Positions 1 to 8,993 of a DNA stretch of 64,000 nucleotides are shown here, piece by piece. The translations under genes were made by a program, and so were the position numbers. Source of the stretch: Halopelagius fulvigenes (GTDB lineage Archaea > Halobacteriota > Halobacteria > Halobacteriales > Haloferacaceae); the NCBI RefSeq assembly GCF_042662625.1, contig NZ_JBHSXH010000009.1:372001-436000 (forward strand). Direction: 5' to 3'. Under the pieces are notes generated by a model. That model was not told the origin of the DNA. It made no database searches and saw only the letters and a program-made list of their open reading frames with translations. Position 1 is the stretch's first letter; the number at the start of each line of letters is the position of its first letter.

Positions 1-2
1 TC

Positions 3-1097
3 CTCGGAAGCGCACTCATGCTCGTGGCCATCGGCGGCCTGTACGCCACGATAGGCACGCTCAACATGGCCGACATGGCCCGGCGGTTGGCCGACCCCGC
101 CGCGTACGGCGTCGACCCCGCGCCTGCAGTCGGCCTGTCGGCCCTGCTGCTCGCGGTGTTCGCGCTGAAGGCCGGCCTCGTCCCCTTCCAGTTCTGGGTG
201 CCAGCCGCCTACACCGCCGCCCCGCCGCCCATCACCGCGATGTTCGCCGGCGTCACGAAGAAGGTCGGAATGTACGCGGTCGTCCGCCTCTACTTCACGG
301 TCTTCGCCGCCGACTCCGTCTCCGTCGAGTTGGCCGGCATCGCCGGCGTGTCGCCGCTCGCCTTCCTCGCGCCGGTGCTGGCAGTCATGGGGATGGCGAG
401 CATCGTCGTCGGCGGGTTCGGCGCCGTCGGTCAGGACCGACTGGAGGGCGTGTTCGCGTACTCGAGCATCGGCCAAGTCGGTTTCATCGCGATCCCCATC
501 GCCATCGCCGCGGCGGCCGACCCCGGGGGGACGCTCCGCGGCGTCGCCATCGCGGCTGCGCTGGTGTTCGCGCTCCATCACGCGCTCGCGAAGGGGCTTC
601 TCTTCCTCTCGGCGGCCGCCGTCGAGGATGCGACCGGGACGGACAACCTGCTGGACCTCGGCGGCGTCGCCGGCCGCTCGCCGGTGCTCGCGGGGGCCGT
701 CTTCGTCGGCCTCCTCTCGCTGATCGGCCTCCCGCCGCTGACGGGATTCTTCGGGAAGCTCGTCGCGTTCGACGCGGCGGTTCGGGGACTCGCGTCCGGT
801 TCCGGCGCGCTGTCGGCACTCGCGTTGGCCGCGTTGCTCCTCGGCGCCGTGCTCACGATCCTGTACACGACGCGGGTGTGGGTCGGCGGCTTCTGGGGGT
901 CCGAGACGCCGGCGGTCGAACTCGCGACCGTCGAGTCCGGTCAGGTCGCGATCCTCGTCGCGCTCGCGGCGGCCGTCGTCCTCGTCGGCGTGGGGTTCGA
1001 CCCGGTCTACCGGTTCGCCGAGACGGCGGCGAACGCCGCCGTCGACACCGATGCCTACGTCGACGTCGTGGGCCTCGGCGGAGGTGGTGGCGCGTGA
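3..1097 (+). CDS. mnhD: Na+/H+ antiporter subunit D (MnhD/MrpD), 5' truncated
   Basis: Membrane subunit of a multisubunit Mrp/Mnh cation/proton antiporter, related to the proton-pumping NuoL/M/N subunits of complex I. The window starts inside the gene: frame 3 is open from the first base, and 364 residues remain. Repeated hydrophobic helices carry the family signatures near the new N-terminus (LKAGLVPFQFWVPAAY, with the conserved Lys and the discontinuous helix) and later FALHHALAKGLLFLS and LIGLPPLTGFFGKL. The stop overlaps the next gene by 4 nt (GTGA), so translation is coupled. The downstream order E, F, G matches the Mnh operon; subunits A-C should lie just upstream, outside the window. 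Confidence 0.93.
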   Translation, partial: LGSALMLVAIGGLYATIGTLNMADMARRLADPAAYGVDPAPAVGLSALLLAVFALKAGLVPFQFWVPAAYTAAPPPITAMFAGVTKKVGMYAVVRLYFTVFAADSVSVELAGIAGVSPLAFLAPVLAVMGMASIVVGGFGAVGQDRLEGVFAYSSIGQVGFIAIPIAIAAAADPGGTLRGVAIAAALVFALHHALAKGLLFLSAAAVEDATGTDNLLDLGGVAGRSPVLAGAVFVGLLSLIGLPPLTGFFGKLVAFDAAVRGLASGSGALSALALAALLLGAVLTILYTTRVWVGGFWGSETPAVELATVESGQVAILVALAAAVVLVGVGFDPVYRFAETAANAAVDTDAYVDVVGLGGGGGA

Positions 1098-1759
1098 CCC
1101 GCAGTTGGCCGGTCATCGGCGTCCTGTTCGGCGTCATCTGGGTGTTCATCCAGGGGCCACCGCTCGCGTTCGAACCGCTCCTCGGGGCGCTTTTGGTCGG
1201 CCTCGCGGTCGGGTTCCCCCTGTCCTACATCTTCCGGCGCCTGTACGCGGACACCGTCGACCTCGGTCGGTCGCTTCGCGGAGTCCCGTACGCGCTACTC
1301 TACGCGCTCGCGTTCGTCAGGGAGGCGGTCGTCTCCAGCCTCGACGTCACGTACCGCGTGCTCGCGCCCTCTGGACCGATCGACCCCGAGGTGATACTCA
1401 TCCCGTTGCGGGTACAGACGGACCTCGGGGTGACCACTATCGCCAACAGCATCACGATGACGCCCGGTTCGCTCACGCTCGACTACGATCCGGAGGAGAA
1501 CGCGCTGTACGTCCACGTCATCGACGGGAGAGCGCCCGAGGAGATCGTCGCTCCGATCCGCGACTGGGAGGACTACGCGCTCGTCATCTTCGACGAGGAA
1601 CTGTCGGCGGGCGACCCCGCGCCGGACTTCGCCGTCTACCCGCCCGACCGGACGCATCCCGTCCTCGAACAGGCCGCCCCGGAACCCGAGAGCGAGGCCG
1701 AGGCGGAGGCGGATCCGGCGACTGAGGAGGCGGCGGGAGGTGACGGCGATGGCCGCTGA
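1094..1759 (+). CDS. mnhE: Na+/H+ antiporter subunit E
   Basis: Small membrane subunit E of the Mrp/Mnh antiporter, 221 residues with GTG start overlapping the mnhD stop. Two or three hydrophobic segments lie in the first 90 residues, followed by the family's cytosolic region with the stretch TTIANSITMTPGSLTLDYD, which is the most conserved part of MnhE. The C-terminal 50 residues are an acidic low-complexity tail typical of haloarchaeal versions. I preferred the GTG at the overlap because the open frame upstream of it is only an Arg-rich shadow of mnhD. It overlaps or abuts mnhF. Confidence 0.92.
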   Translation: MTRSWPVIGVLFGVIWVFIQGPPLAFEPLLGALLVGLAVGFPLSYIFRRLYADTVDLGRSLRGVPYALLYALAFVREAVVSSLDVTYRVLAPSGPIDPEVILIPLRVQTDLGVTTIANSITMTPGSLTLDYDPEENALYVHVIDGRAPEEIVAPIRDWEDYALVIFDEELSAGDPAPDFAVYPPDRTHPVLEQAAPEPESEAEAEADPATEEAAGGDGDGR

Positions 1760-2042
1760 GGGGACGATAGTGCCGGTCGTAGACGCCGCGATCGTCCTCG
1801 TGGTGCTTCTGAACCTGCTGTGCGGCTACCGCGCAGTCCGGGGCCCGACGGTCCCCGACCGCGTGGTCGCGCTGGACGCCATCGCGACGAACGTCGTCGC
1901 CATCGCCGTCCTGTTCGCCATCAAGACCGACCGGGGCCTCTTCGTGACCGTCAGCCTCGTCCTCGCGATTATCGCGTTCCTCTCGACGGTCGCGGTCGCG
2001 AAGTTCGTCACCGAAGGCGACATCATCGTTACGCGGGAGTGA
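1749..2042 (+). CDS. mnhF: Na+/H+ antiporter subunit F
   Basis: Three-helix membrane subunit F of the Mrp/Mnh antiporter, 97 residues. It shows the family core: a first helix ending in GYRAVRGPTVPDRVVALD, then a second and third helix. The ATG at 1749 has a strong Shine-Dalgarno (GGAGGTGA, 1736-1743), so it is chosen over the in-frame GTG at 1740. The start lies inside the end of mnhE. About 75 nt separate it from mnhG. Confidence 0.9.
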   Translation: MAAEGTIVPVVDAAIVLVVLLNLLCGYRAVRGPTVPDRVVALDAIATNVVAIAVLFAIKTDRGLFVTVSLVLAIIAFLSTVAVAKFVTEGDIIVTRE

Positions 2043-2117
2043 CCACAGCATGTACCACCAACACCGAACGCGACGGACCGTTCCGACGAGTCAGCGGGTC
2101 GCCGGAGGTGACCGCTG

Positions 2118-2459
2118 ATGGTCGAAGTGGAAGCGGTACGGACGTGGGTCGTCGTCGGCCTGGTCGTCGTCGGGTCGTTCTTCCTCACGGTCGGGACCAT
2201 CGGCCTGCTGAGGCTCCCGAACGTGTACAACCGGATGCACGCGACGAGCAAGCCGGCGACCATCGGTACGGTCTCCATCTTCCTCGCCGGGTTCGCGTAC
2301 TTCGGTCCCGGGGGTGCCGGCCTCTCGTCGCTCATCGGTATCGTCTTCCTCTTTCTGACGGTGCCGACCGGCGCGCACATGATATCGCGGGCGGCGGAAC
2401 AGATCGGCGTCCCGTTCCTCGGGTCCGTGACGTGGCCCGGCAAGTCCGACGACGACTAG
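2118..2459 (+). CDS. mnhG: Na+/H+ antiporter subunit G
   Basis: Last subunit of the Mnh/Mrp operon, 113 residues with three predicted membrane helices. The family signature appears as FFLTVGTIGLLRLPNVYNRM followed by HATSKPATIG. A Shine-Dalgarno GGAGGTGA sits 7 nt before the ATG, typical for internal operon genes here. No further mnh subunit follows, so the operon ends at this gene. Confidence 0.92.
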   Translation: MVEVEAVRTWVVVGLVVVGSFFLTVGTIGLLRLPNVYNRMHATSKPATIGTVSIFLAGFAYFGPGGAGLSSLIGIVFLFLTVPTGAHMISRAAEQIGVPFLGSVTWPGKSDDD

Positions 2460-2685
2460 GAGCGCAGTACGGTCGTTCCTCCTCCTCGAAACTGTGTGGA
2501 TACTGAGTGCGTTCGCTGCGCCTGCAGGCTCACCGAGTGCGACGCTCGCGACTCTCACCCGAGGAGACCCCGTCGGCACACTCTTCGCTCCCTCGCGCTA
2601 CCGTGCGGGGAGGTAACAACTCTGATGCTCTATGCGAATAAAATCCATCTCCTTAATACCCTTCAGTTATTATCGCCCGGTACAC

Positions 2686-4140
2686 GTGCCATCTCTGAAC
2701 CTCGAACCACTGACGTACGAGGACATCCCGTCGGAGCGGCGTCCGAGCCTCCTGCAGGCGCTTATCCCCGTTCTCGGGGTCGTCCTGTTCCTCGGCGTCG
2801 GCTCCGGGTATCTGAAACTGGCCCCGCACGGGCCGCTCCTCTGGAGTATCGTGCTGACCGGCGCGGTGGGCAAGTACTGGCTCGGCTACTCGTGGGAGGA
2901 CCTCTACGAGGGTCTCGCGGACAGCCTCCTGATGGGCTTGCAGGCCATCCTCATCCTGTTCGTCATCTACGCGCTCATCTCGACGTGGATCAGCGCCGGG
3001 ACGATTCCCGGGCTCATGTACTACGGGCTCGCGGTGTTGACGCCGGACGTCTTCCTGCCGGCGACGGCGCTGCTCGCGATGGCGGTCGCCTTCTCCATCG
3101 GTTCGTCCTGGACCACGGCCGGCACCCTCGGCGTGGCCTTCATCGGCATCGGCTCGGGCCTCGGCGTGCCCGCCCCGATGACCGCGGGTGCCATCCTCTC
3201 GGGCGCCTACGCGGGTGACAAGCAGTCGCCCCTCTCGGACACGACGAACCTCGCGGCCGCGGTGACCAACACCGACCTCTACGACCACATCCGCGCGATG
3301 CGCAACGGGACCATCCTGGCTTTCGGCCTCTCGGTCGTACTCTACGCGATTCTGGGCCTGCGTGCGGGCGACACGATTCCCGCCGGCCGCGTCGGCGAGA
3401 TCCAGAGCGCTCTCGTCGGGACGTACGACCTCTCCGTGCTGGTCTTCGTGCCGCTCGTCGTCACCTTCGGGCTGGCGCTCTACGGCGTCCCCGCGCTCCC
3501 GACGCTGGTCGCCGGCGTCTTCGCCGGCACCTTCACGACGGTCCTCGTCCAGGGCCGCTCGTTCACCGCCTCCTGGGGGGTCTTCCTCGACGGGTCGGCC
3601 CCCGAGACGGGGATGACGCTCGTGAACGACCTGCTGGCCAGCGGCGGCCTCTCCGGGTCGGCCTGGACCATCTCGGTCGTCGTCGCGGCCCTCTCGCTCG
3701 GCGGACTCCTCGAGCGAACCGGCGTCCTCGCCGTGCTCGCCCACTCGCTCGCGTCGGCCGTCCGCGGCCCGCGCAGCCTGGTCGTCGGGACCGGCGCCTC
3801 GGCCGTCCTCGTCAACGCGTTCTCCGCCCAGCAGTACATGAGCATCGTCGTCCCGGGGCTCACCCTCCGGAACCTCTACGACGAGTACGGGCTGGCGGGT
3901 GACGACCTCTCGCGGGCTATCGAGTCCGCGGGCACCCCGACGGGTGCGCTCTTCCCGTGGCACGCCGGCGCAGTCTACATGTCCACCGTCTTCGGCGTGG
4001 GAACGCTCGCGTACGCCCCGTACTACTTCTTCGGGTTCCTCTCGCCGCTCGTCCTGTTCGCGACGGCGCTCCTCAGTGGACGGTACGACGGGACGACCGA
4101 CGCCGACCCCGCCGAGTCGCCGACGGTGGCCGACGACTGA
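2686..4140 (+). CDS. nhaC: NhaC-family Na+/H+ antiporter
   Basis: Single-polypeptide Na+/H+ antiporter of the NhaC family (11-12 membrane helices), 484 residues from the chosen start. NhaC hallmarks are visible: GSSWTTAGTLGVAFIGIG, then GAYAGDKQSPLSDTTNLA, which holds conserved charged and polar residues of the transport site. An ATG at 2632 would add 18 residues, but a TATA-like TTAATA at 2653-2658 lies inside that extension and about 30 nt before the GTG at 2686, which supports a leaderless start there. It sits just after the mnh operon, giving two unrelated Na+ export systems side by side. Confidence 0.88.
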   Translation: MPSLNLEPLTYEDIPSERRPSLLQALIPVLGVVLFLGVGSGYLKLAPHGPLLWSIVLTGAVGKYWLGYSWEDLYEGLADSLLMGLQAILILFVIYALISTWISAGTIPGLMYYGLAVLTPDVFLPATALLAMAVAFSIGSSWTTAGTLGVAFIGIGSGLGVPAPMTAGAILSGAYAGDKQSPLSDTTNLAAAVTNTDLYDHIRAMRNGTILAFGLSVVLYAILGLRAGDTIPAGRVGEIQSALVGTYDLSVLVFVPLVVTFGLALYGVPALPTLVAGVFAGTFTTVLVQGRSFTASWGVFLDGSAPETGMTLVNDLLASGGLSGSAWTISVVVAALSLGGLLERTGVLAVLAHSLASAVRGPRSLVVGTGASAVLVNAFSAQQYMSIVVPGLTLRNLYDEYGLAGDDLSRAIESAGTPTGALFPWHAGAVYMSTVFGVGTLAYAPYYFFGFLSPLVLFATALLSGRYDGTTDADPAESPTVADD

Positions 4141-4413
4141 CGAGTCGGATTCGACCTCGGAGTTCCGGTTCGGCTCCGATTGCGCCGCTACAGAAGTCAG
4201 CCCTATTCGGTGGATATCCTTCTCTGTGCACCGTAACCTCACGTACTTGGCATCGGGGAGTGCCTGCTACCGTCGTCGGTGAATGCCGCGCGCCGGAAGA
4301 CGGTGGCGGACGTGCGAACCAGTAGCCTCCTCTGCCGGGCCTGAAACGCAACCGGGACGAAAAATAGTCCGACACCGACCGACGAGATCGCCGAACCGGA
4401 GTCGGACCGCGCT

Positions 4414-4429
4414 CTAACCGCGCGGTTAG
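4414..4429. terminator. Perfect 16-bp palindrome over a stop codon
   Basis: CTAACCGCGCGGTTAG is a perfect palindrome that includes the stop codon of the LEA-like gene transcribed from the right. It could act as a 3' end stem or a protein site; the sequence alone does not decide. Confidence 0.4.
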
Positions 4430-4902
4430 CTACTCGACGAACTGTCGGACGAGCTACTTCCTCCGTCCATCTTCTCGCCAGCCTCTTCGGTCTTCTCGGC
4501 GGCCTTCTCGCCAGCCTCTTCGGTTTTCTCAGCGGCCTGTTCGCTGGTCTGTTCGGTCTTCTCGGCGACTTTCTCGCCCATCTTCTGGACCTGTTCGCCG
4601 GTCTTCTGCGATCCCTTCTCGACGCGCTCGGCCGCTGTCTCGCCGCTCTGTTTGATGGTCTCAGCGGTCTGCTTGGACATCTTCTCGGTCCGGTCGGAGG
4701 TCTTACCCACCGCGCTCTTGAGCTTCTTTACCGATTTCTTCGACCTTGTCATCCAGTAGCCGACCGCGAGAGCGCCGCCGATGAGCAGTATCCTCGGAAT
4801 GGTCACGAAACCGTTCGACTCGTCCGCCGGTCTGATTTCGACTATCTTGTCGTCTGATTCTTTGATGACGTCTACCACTGCTTGCTGAATCTCCTCGTCC
4901 AT
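4426..4902 (-). CDS. LEA-like membrane-anchored repeat protein
   Basis: Hypothetical protein of 158 residues. One membrane segment (about residues 35-51) is followed by a long charged, low-hydrophobicity helix built from Lys/Glu/Thr/Ala units. Between about 113 and 145 the 11-residue unit AEKTEEAGEKA is repeated nearly exactly, and 33-bp tandem repeats are visible in the DNA. The end is a Ser/Asp tail. Eleven-residue amphipathic repeats resemble group 3 LEA (desiccation) proteins and apolipoprotein-like coiled helices; that is a resemblance, not a proven family. ATG starts at 4950 or GTG at 4980 are alternatives; the start at 4902 gives the natural acidic N-terminus. Confidence 0.72.
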   Translation of the reverse strand: MDEEIQQAVVDVIKESDDKIVEIRPADESNGFVTIPRILLIGGALAVGYWMTRSKKSVKKLKSAVGKTSDRTEKMSKQTAETIKQSGETAAERVEKGSQKTGEQVQKMGEKVAEKTEQTSEQAAEKTEEAGEKAAEKTEEAGEKMDGGSSSSDSSSSS

Positions 4903-5186
4903 GCTGGTCCTCGAAGAGCCGGAGGAACTTCTGAGCGTTGGGCGTTTCATGAGTACTCGTAGACTGTAGGGACGCGCCACCGAAAACTATTATCGCCGTG
5001 ACAGATCCGTCGCGTACCTTCAGGTGTGAGATAAGGTAGACGAAAGAGAACAGACGCACGAATCGAAGGCCTCGGCACTCATAGGGCTCGTCACCGTCGG
5101 GTGCCACCCCGCTCGGAGCGGTGCCGTCGTCATCGGCCACGAGACGTTACTCCCTCGGGCGGCAAGTCGGTTGCCGTTCACGCCCG

Positions 5187-5963
5187 TCAGGTGTGGCTCA
5201 GGCCGCCGTCGACCACCAACGACTCGCCGTTGACGTAGGAACTGAGGTCGCTCGCCAGAAACAGCGCGGCGTTGGCTATCTCCTGCGGTTCGCCGTACCG
5301 GCCGGAGGGGATGCGCTGTTTGAGCATCTCCGAGGCGATGCGTCCGCGGACGCCGCGTCCGAGCGACGAGTCGGCGAGCATCTGCGTCTTACTGAAACCG
5401 GGGTGAATCGCGTTGACGCGGATGTCGCCGCCGAAGCGATCCGCCAGCGCGTACGTCATCAGCCGAACCGCGCCCTTCGACGCGCAGTAGGCCACCAAGT
5501 CGCCGGTGCCGACGATGCCGCCGGCGCTGGACATGTTGACGATGGTGCCGCCGCCGTCTTCGAGCATCCGCTTCGCCGCGGCCTGCGCGCCGAAGAACGT
5601 CCCCTTGACGTTGACCGCCATCAGTCGCTCGAACGCCGCCTCCGTGACGTCAAGGAAGTCCTCGTCGCCGGCGATGCCGGCGTTGTTCACCATGACGTCG
5701 ATTCCGCCCAACTCCTCGGTCGCCTCCACGGCTACCTCCGTGTCCGCGGGGTTCCGCACGTCGCACTCAACGTAGTACGCCTCGCGGTCCGTCTCCGACC
5801 GGACGAGTTCGGCCGTCGGGACGCCGCCCTCCCGCGGCGACTCGGTGACGTCCGCGACGACGACGTCCGCGCCGTTCCTCGCGAACGTGCGACTGATGGC
5901 CCTGCCGAATCCGCTCGAACCGCCGGTAACGACCGCCGTCTTTCCGTCGAGGAGAAGTGACAT
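5187..5963 (-). CDS. Short-chain dehydrogenase/reductase
   Basis: NAD(P)-dependent classical SDR oxidoreductase, 258 residues, usual family length. The Rossmann glycine motif TGGSSGFG is at 13-20, NNAG at 93-96, and the catalytic Ser145/146, Tyr159 and Lys163 (YCASK) are present. An acidic Asp38 after the second strand (VVVADVT) favours NAD(H) over NADP(H). It is close to FabG and glucose dehydrogenase-like enzymes, but the substrate cannot be read from the sequence. It is co-directional with the FAH-family gene at 6028-6753, whose end lies 64 nt upstream of its start, so the two may work on the same compound class. Confidence 0.88.
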   Translation of the reverse strand: MSLLLDGKTAVVTGGSSGFGRAISRTFARNGADVVVADVTESPREGGVPTAELVRSETDREAYYVECDVRNPADTEVAVEATEELGGIDVMVNNAGIAGDEDFLDVTEAAFERLMAVNVKGTFFGAQAAAKRMLEDGGGTIVNMSSAGGIVGTGDLVAYCASKGAVRLMTYALADRFGGDIRVNAIHPGFSKTQMLADSSLGRGVRGRIASEMLKQRIPSGRYGEPQEIANAALFLASDLSSYVNGESLVVDGGLSHT

Positions 5964-6027
5964 GGCCGTTACTGTCTCTCAGTCCACAAATGCGTACGGG
6001 CGGTCGAAGCGGCGAGACGCCGGTGTC

Positions 6028-6753
6028 TTACGACTCCTCAACGATGGTGTTCCGAAGCGTCCCGACGCCCTCGTACCGGATTTCGACCTCCTCACCCGGT
6101 TCGACGAGTCCGGGATTTGCCGGACTGCCGAACGAGACGACGTCGCCGGGGCGGAAGGTGTACCGTTCGGAGAGGAACGAGACGACTTCCTTCGGGGAGA
6201 ACAGCATCTGCGCCGTCGTCGCCTCCTGCCTGCGTTCGCCGCCGACGTGCGTCGTCATCTCGATGTCCGAGGGGTCGACGTCCGTCTCTATCCACGGGCC
6301 GAGGGGCGCGGACGCGTCGAACGCCTTCCGCGCGGTTCGTCCTGGTTGGTCGAGGGCGTCCAAGTCGTTCAGGATGGTGTAGCCCCGAACCACGTCGTCC
6401 ACCTCGTCCTCGCCGATATCGTGACACCTGCGGTCGATGACCGCCGCCAACTCCCCGGCGTACGTTAGTTCCTCGGTCCACGAGGGGTACTCGACGGGCG
6501 CGCCCGGGTCGTGGACCGACGCGGGCGGCTTGATGAACCAGTCGGGCGCGTCCGGAACGTCGTAGTCCATCTGGTCCAACGTCGCCGCGAAGTTCCGACC
6601 GACGCAGTAACACGCCGACGGTTCGCAGGGCGCGAGAAGCGTCGCGTCCCCGTCGTCGCCGATACCGTAGGTGTCCCCGTCCGCCGTGACCGTCCCGTCG
6701 TCGTACTCGCCGGTTCGGATGCCGTCCGGCGTCTGGACGCGTGCGAGTCGCAT
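6028..6753 (-). CDS. Fumarylacetoacetate hydrolase (FAH) family protein
   Basis: Metal-dependent FAH-superfamily enzyme (hydrolases, decarboxylases or isomerases of keto-acids), 241 residues. The family core is visible as CVGRNFAATLDQM, WFIKPPASVHDPGAPVEYP, VRGYTILNDL (usually gYt..NDvt) and RYTFRPGDVVSFGSP (usually l.pGDvi.tGTP). The expected metal-binding Glu residues (YAGELAAVID) are present. The ATG at 6753 is preferred over one at 6777: a TATA-like AATAGTAA lies about 30 nt before it. Related haloarchaeal proteins act in sugar-acid or aromatic breakdown; the specific reaction is unknown. Confidence 0.85.
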   Translation of the reverse strand: MRLARVQTPDGIRTGEYDDGTVTADGDTYGIGDDGDATLLAPCEPSACYCVGRNFAATLDQMDYDVPDAPDWFIKPPASVHDPGAPVEYPSWTEELTYAGELAAVIDRRCHDIGEDEVDDVVRGYTILNDLDALDQPGRTARKAFDASAPLGPWIETDVDPSDIEMTTHVGGERRQEATTAQMLFSPKEVVSFLSERYTFRPGDVVSFGSPANPGLVEPGEEVEIRYEGVGTLRNTIVEES

Positions 6754-6855
6754 ACGCTCACACCGGACCGCGGACAACTTACTATTTCGGTCGCGGCGAC
6801 TGTCAGGGTCGGACGACGGGTCACTGTGAGAAGGGAGCGACTTCGAGGAGACCGG

Positions 6856-7086
6856 TCACTCGGGGTTCGGCATCGCCTCGTTGGCGTCGTCGGCCAAGTT
6901 CCGCAGGCGGCGCGTGTCCGTCGCCGAAAACGACCGCTGACAGCGATCCACCCACGAGTCGGTGTCGTCTGCGGCGTCCGCACTCGGTTCCGCGGCCGTC
7001 GCGTCTCGCTTCTCGGACGGGTCGGGGGTCGGTCGGGGGTCGGTTCTCGACTGCGGTTCTGTCGGGTTACGGGTGTGTGTGCTCAC
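6856..7086 (-). CDS. Small hypothetical protein
   Basis: 76-residue protein from a GTG start. The N-terminal half is low-complexity (Pro, Thr, Asp, Glu). The C-terminal 35 residues look folded and helical (WVDRCQRSFSATDTRRLRNL). No family is recognised. No TATA box sits at the usual distance, but codon use is like its neighbours. It could be a spurious frame. Confidence 0.45.
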   Translation of the reverse strand: MSTHTRNPTEPQSRTDPRPTPDPSEKRDATAAEPSADAADDTDSWVDRCQRSFSATDTRRLRNLADDANEAMPNPE

Positions 7087-7268
7087 GTGCGTGGGGGTTC
7101 GCCGGGGTCGGTCGTACGCCTGTGCGGGGCCAAAAACGAGTCAACGGCGTACGGGTACGACCGACATCACGTTTCGACGGAGACGCGCGACTATAATGAA
7201 CGTTACTGATAGAACAAAAACGGCGGCGCGACGGGCCTCGGGGTTCGGCCGCCCGGGCCGCGGCGGTC

Positions 7269-8240
7269 TCAGTCGTGTCCGGCGACGGGGACGGGTTCGT
7301 ACGGCTCTTCGAGGTACTCGATATCCGACTCCGAGAGGTCGATGTCGAGGGCCTCGACGGCGTCTTCGAGGTGTTCGACGCTGGAGGTGCCGACGATGGG
7401 CGTCGTCACCCACTCCTTGTGGAACTGCCACGCGAGCGCGATTTGGGCCATCTTCACGCCCCTCTCCTCCGCGAGTTCCTGCACGCGTTCGTTCACGTCG
7501 GGGCCGCCGCCGCGGGTGTACCCGCGTTCGAGCGACGATTCGTGTTCGCCGCGCGTCGTCGCGTCGAACTCATCGTGCGGGCGCGCGAGGAACCCCGCCG
7601 CCAGCGGACTCCACGGCATCACGGCGATGTCCTCCTTCTCGCAGAGGGGGAGCATCTCGCGTTCCTCCTCGCGGTACGCGAGGTTGTAGAGGTTCTGCAT
7701 CGAGACGAACCGGTCGAGTCCGAGGCTGTCGGACGTGTGCAGGGCGTCGGCGAACTGGTGCGCCCACATCGACGACGCGCCGACGTGCCGGACCTTGCCG
7801 CGGCGGACAGCGTCGTCTAAGGCCCGGAGCGTCGTCTCGATGGGCGTGTCGTAGTCCCAGCGGTGGATCTGATAGAGGTCCACGGTGTCCATCCCCAACC
7901 GTTCGAGGGAGTTGTCGAGTTCCTGCTCGATGGTCTTCCGCGAGAGGCCCCCCGAGTTGGGGTCGTCCTCGTCCATCTGGCCGTACACCTTCGTGGCGAC
8001 GACGAACTCGTCGCGGTCGTACTCTCCGAGCACCTCGCCGAGAATCTCCTCCGATTCGCCGTACGAGTAGACGTTCGCGGTGTCGAAGAAGTTGATTCCG
8101 AGCTCGATGGCGCGTTCGATGAGTTCGCGGCTCTCCTCCCTGTCGAGCGTCCACTCGTCCCAGTTCGTCCCGAAACTCATGCAGCCGAGACAGATTTCGC
8201 TCACCGTCGTGCCCGTCCGTCCGAACGTGGTGTACTCCAT
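7269..8240 (-). CDS. Aldo/keto reductase
   Basis: NADPH-dependent (beta/alpha)8 oxidoreductase, 323 residues. The catalytic tetrad is Asp53, Tyr58 (FDTANVYSYGESE), Lys84 (VATKV) and His126 (DLYQIHRWD). The C-terminal cofactor region shows TTPIVGTSSVEHLEDAV. This resembles the YajO/Tas-like and K+ channel beta-subunit-like branch common in haloarchaea. The ATG at 8240 matches the family N-terminus (MEYTTFGRTG); a TATA-like TATCTTTTT lies about 30 nt upstream. Confidence 0.92.
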   Translation of the reverse strand: MEYTTFGRTGTTVSEICLGCMSFGTNWDEWTLDREESRELIERAIELGINFFDTANVYSYGESEEILGEVLGEYDRDEFVVATKVYGQMDEDDPNSGGLSRKTIEQELDNSLERLGMDTVDLYQIHRWDYDTPIETTLRALDDAVRRGKVRHVGASSMWAHQFADALHTSDSLGLDRFVSMQNLYNLAYREEEREMLPLCEKEDIAVMPWSPLAAGFLARPHDEFDATTRGEHESSLERGYTRGGGPDVNERVQELAEERGVKMAQIALAWQFHKEWVTTPIVGTSSVEHLEDAVEALDIDLSESDIEYLEEPYEPVPVAGHD

Positions 8241-8355
8241 GGCGGGGCCAACGGACGGCCGGCGCAAAAAGATACGTCAGGGCCACCCTCCCGCCGGTTG
8301 GCCCCGACGCCGACGCCTCGTTTCCGACTCCGACGCTCGTCCTCGATCGCGGCGC

Positions 8356-8883
8356 TCAGCGTCGCTCGTCGCGGAGCAGTTCGCGCCGCTCGCGTTCGGC
8401 CCGCACGTCGTCCACCGAGTCGTTCGCGACGAGTCTGTCCACCCGCCGTTCGAACTCCCGTTCGTCTATCTCGCCGGCGACGTACCGCCGTTTCAGGTCC
8501 TCCAGCGCGTCCTGCGCCCTCTCCTCGGGCGACGGCTCCGGTTCGGACACCGCCTCGGAGAGGCCGAGCGTTCGGAGCGGCGGGTACGTCCGCTCCGCGA
8601 ACTCGGCGAGGCGTTGGACGCGCCCGCCGCGCGGGACGGACGCGCGTCGGGCGAGAGCGTACACGAAGCCGACGCTTCCGAAGACTGCGCCGAGGAGCGC
8701 GAGGCCCGCGAGCGGAACCCACGGAAACGCGAGTTCGAGGGCCGCGCCGACGACCGACGCGCCGGTCACGAACGCCGAGCCGACGACCAACGCGCCGTAT
8801 CCGAGGACGACGGCCAGAAGCGTCGCCGACAGGAGGAGGACGACGACGGAGATGCCGAGGAGGCGGTCGCGGAGGAGACTCAT
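8356..8883 (-). CDS. SHOCT-domain membrane protein
   Basis: 175 residues. Three to four hydrophobic helices occupy the first 80 positions. A linker leads to a C-terminal SHOCT (short C-terminal) domain around 128-160, recognisable as ALEDLKRRYVAGEIDEREFE. SHOCT modules are thought to mediate oligomerisation; the role of this protein is not known. A TATA-like box (TATAT at 8914-8918) is placed for a very short leader. Confidence 0.85.
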   Translation of the reverse strand: MSLLRDRLLGISVVVLLLSATLLAVVLGYGALVVGSAFVTGASVVGAALELAFPWVPLAGLALLGAVFGSVGFVYALARRASVPRGGRVQRLAEFAERTYPPLRTLGLSEAVSEPEPSPEERAQDALEDLKRRYVAGEIDEREFERRVDRLVANDSVDDVRAERERRELLRDERR

Positions 8884-8964
8884 CGTTACCCGACGGTACG
8901 ACGCCGCGAGTTGCTATATCTGTCGGAAATCGAAGGGCGAAAATCCGTCATCTCGAACGAACCG

Positions 8965-8971
8965 TTAAATA
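8965..8971 (+). promoter_or_regulatory. TATA box for leaderless gene at 8994
   Basis: TTAAATA centred 26 nt before the GTG at 8994, the standard spacing for a haloarchaeal leaderless transcript. It decides the start of the GIY-YIG-like gene. Confidence 0.65.
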
Positions 8972-8993
8972 GGGGGACGAGACACCGAAGCGT

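Noticed and set aside
2460..2650. Gap between mnhG and nhaC with several short palindromes
   Set aside because: Stems are short and irregular; apart from the nhaC promoter I see no RNA or gene.
4703..5140. Minus-strand ORF reading through the LEA-like gene in another frame
   Set aside because: It overlaps the repeat-bearing gene almost fully and has no coherent composition; only its first 50 residues lie outside.
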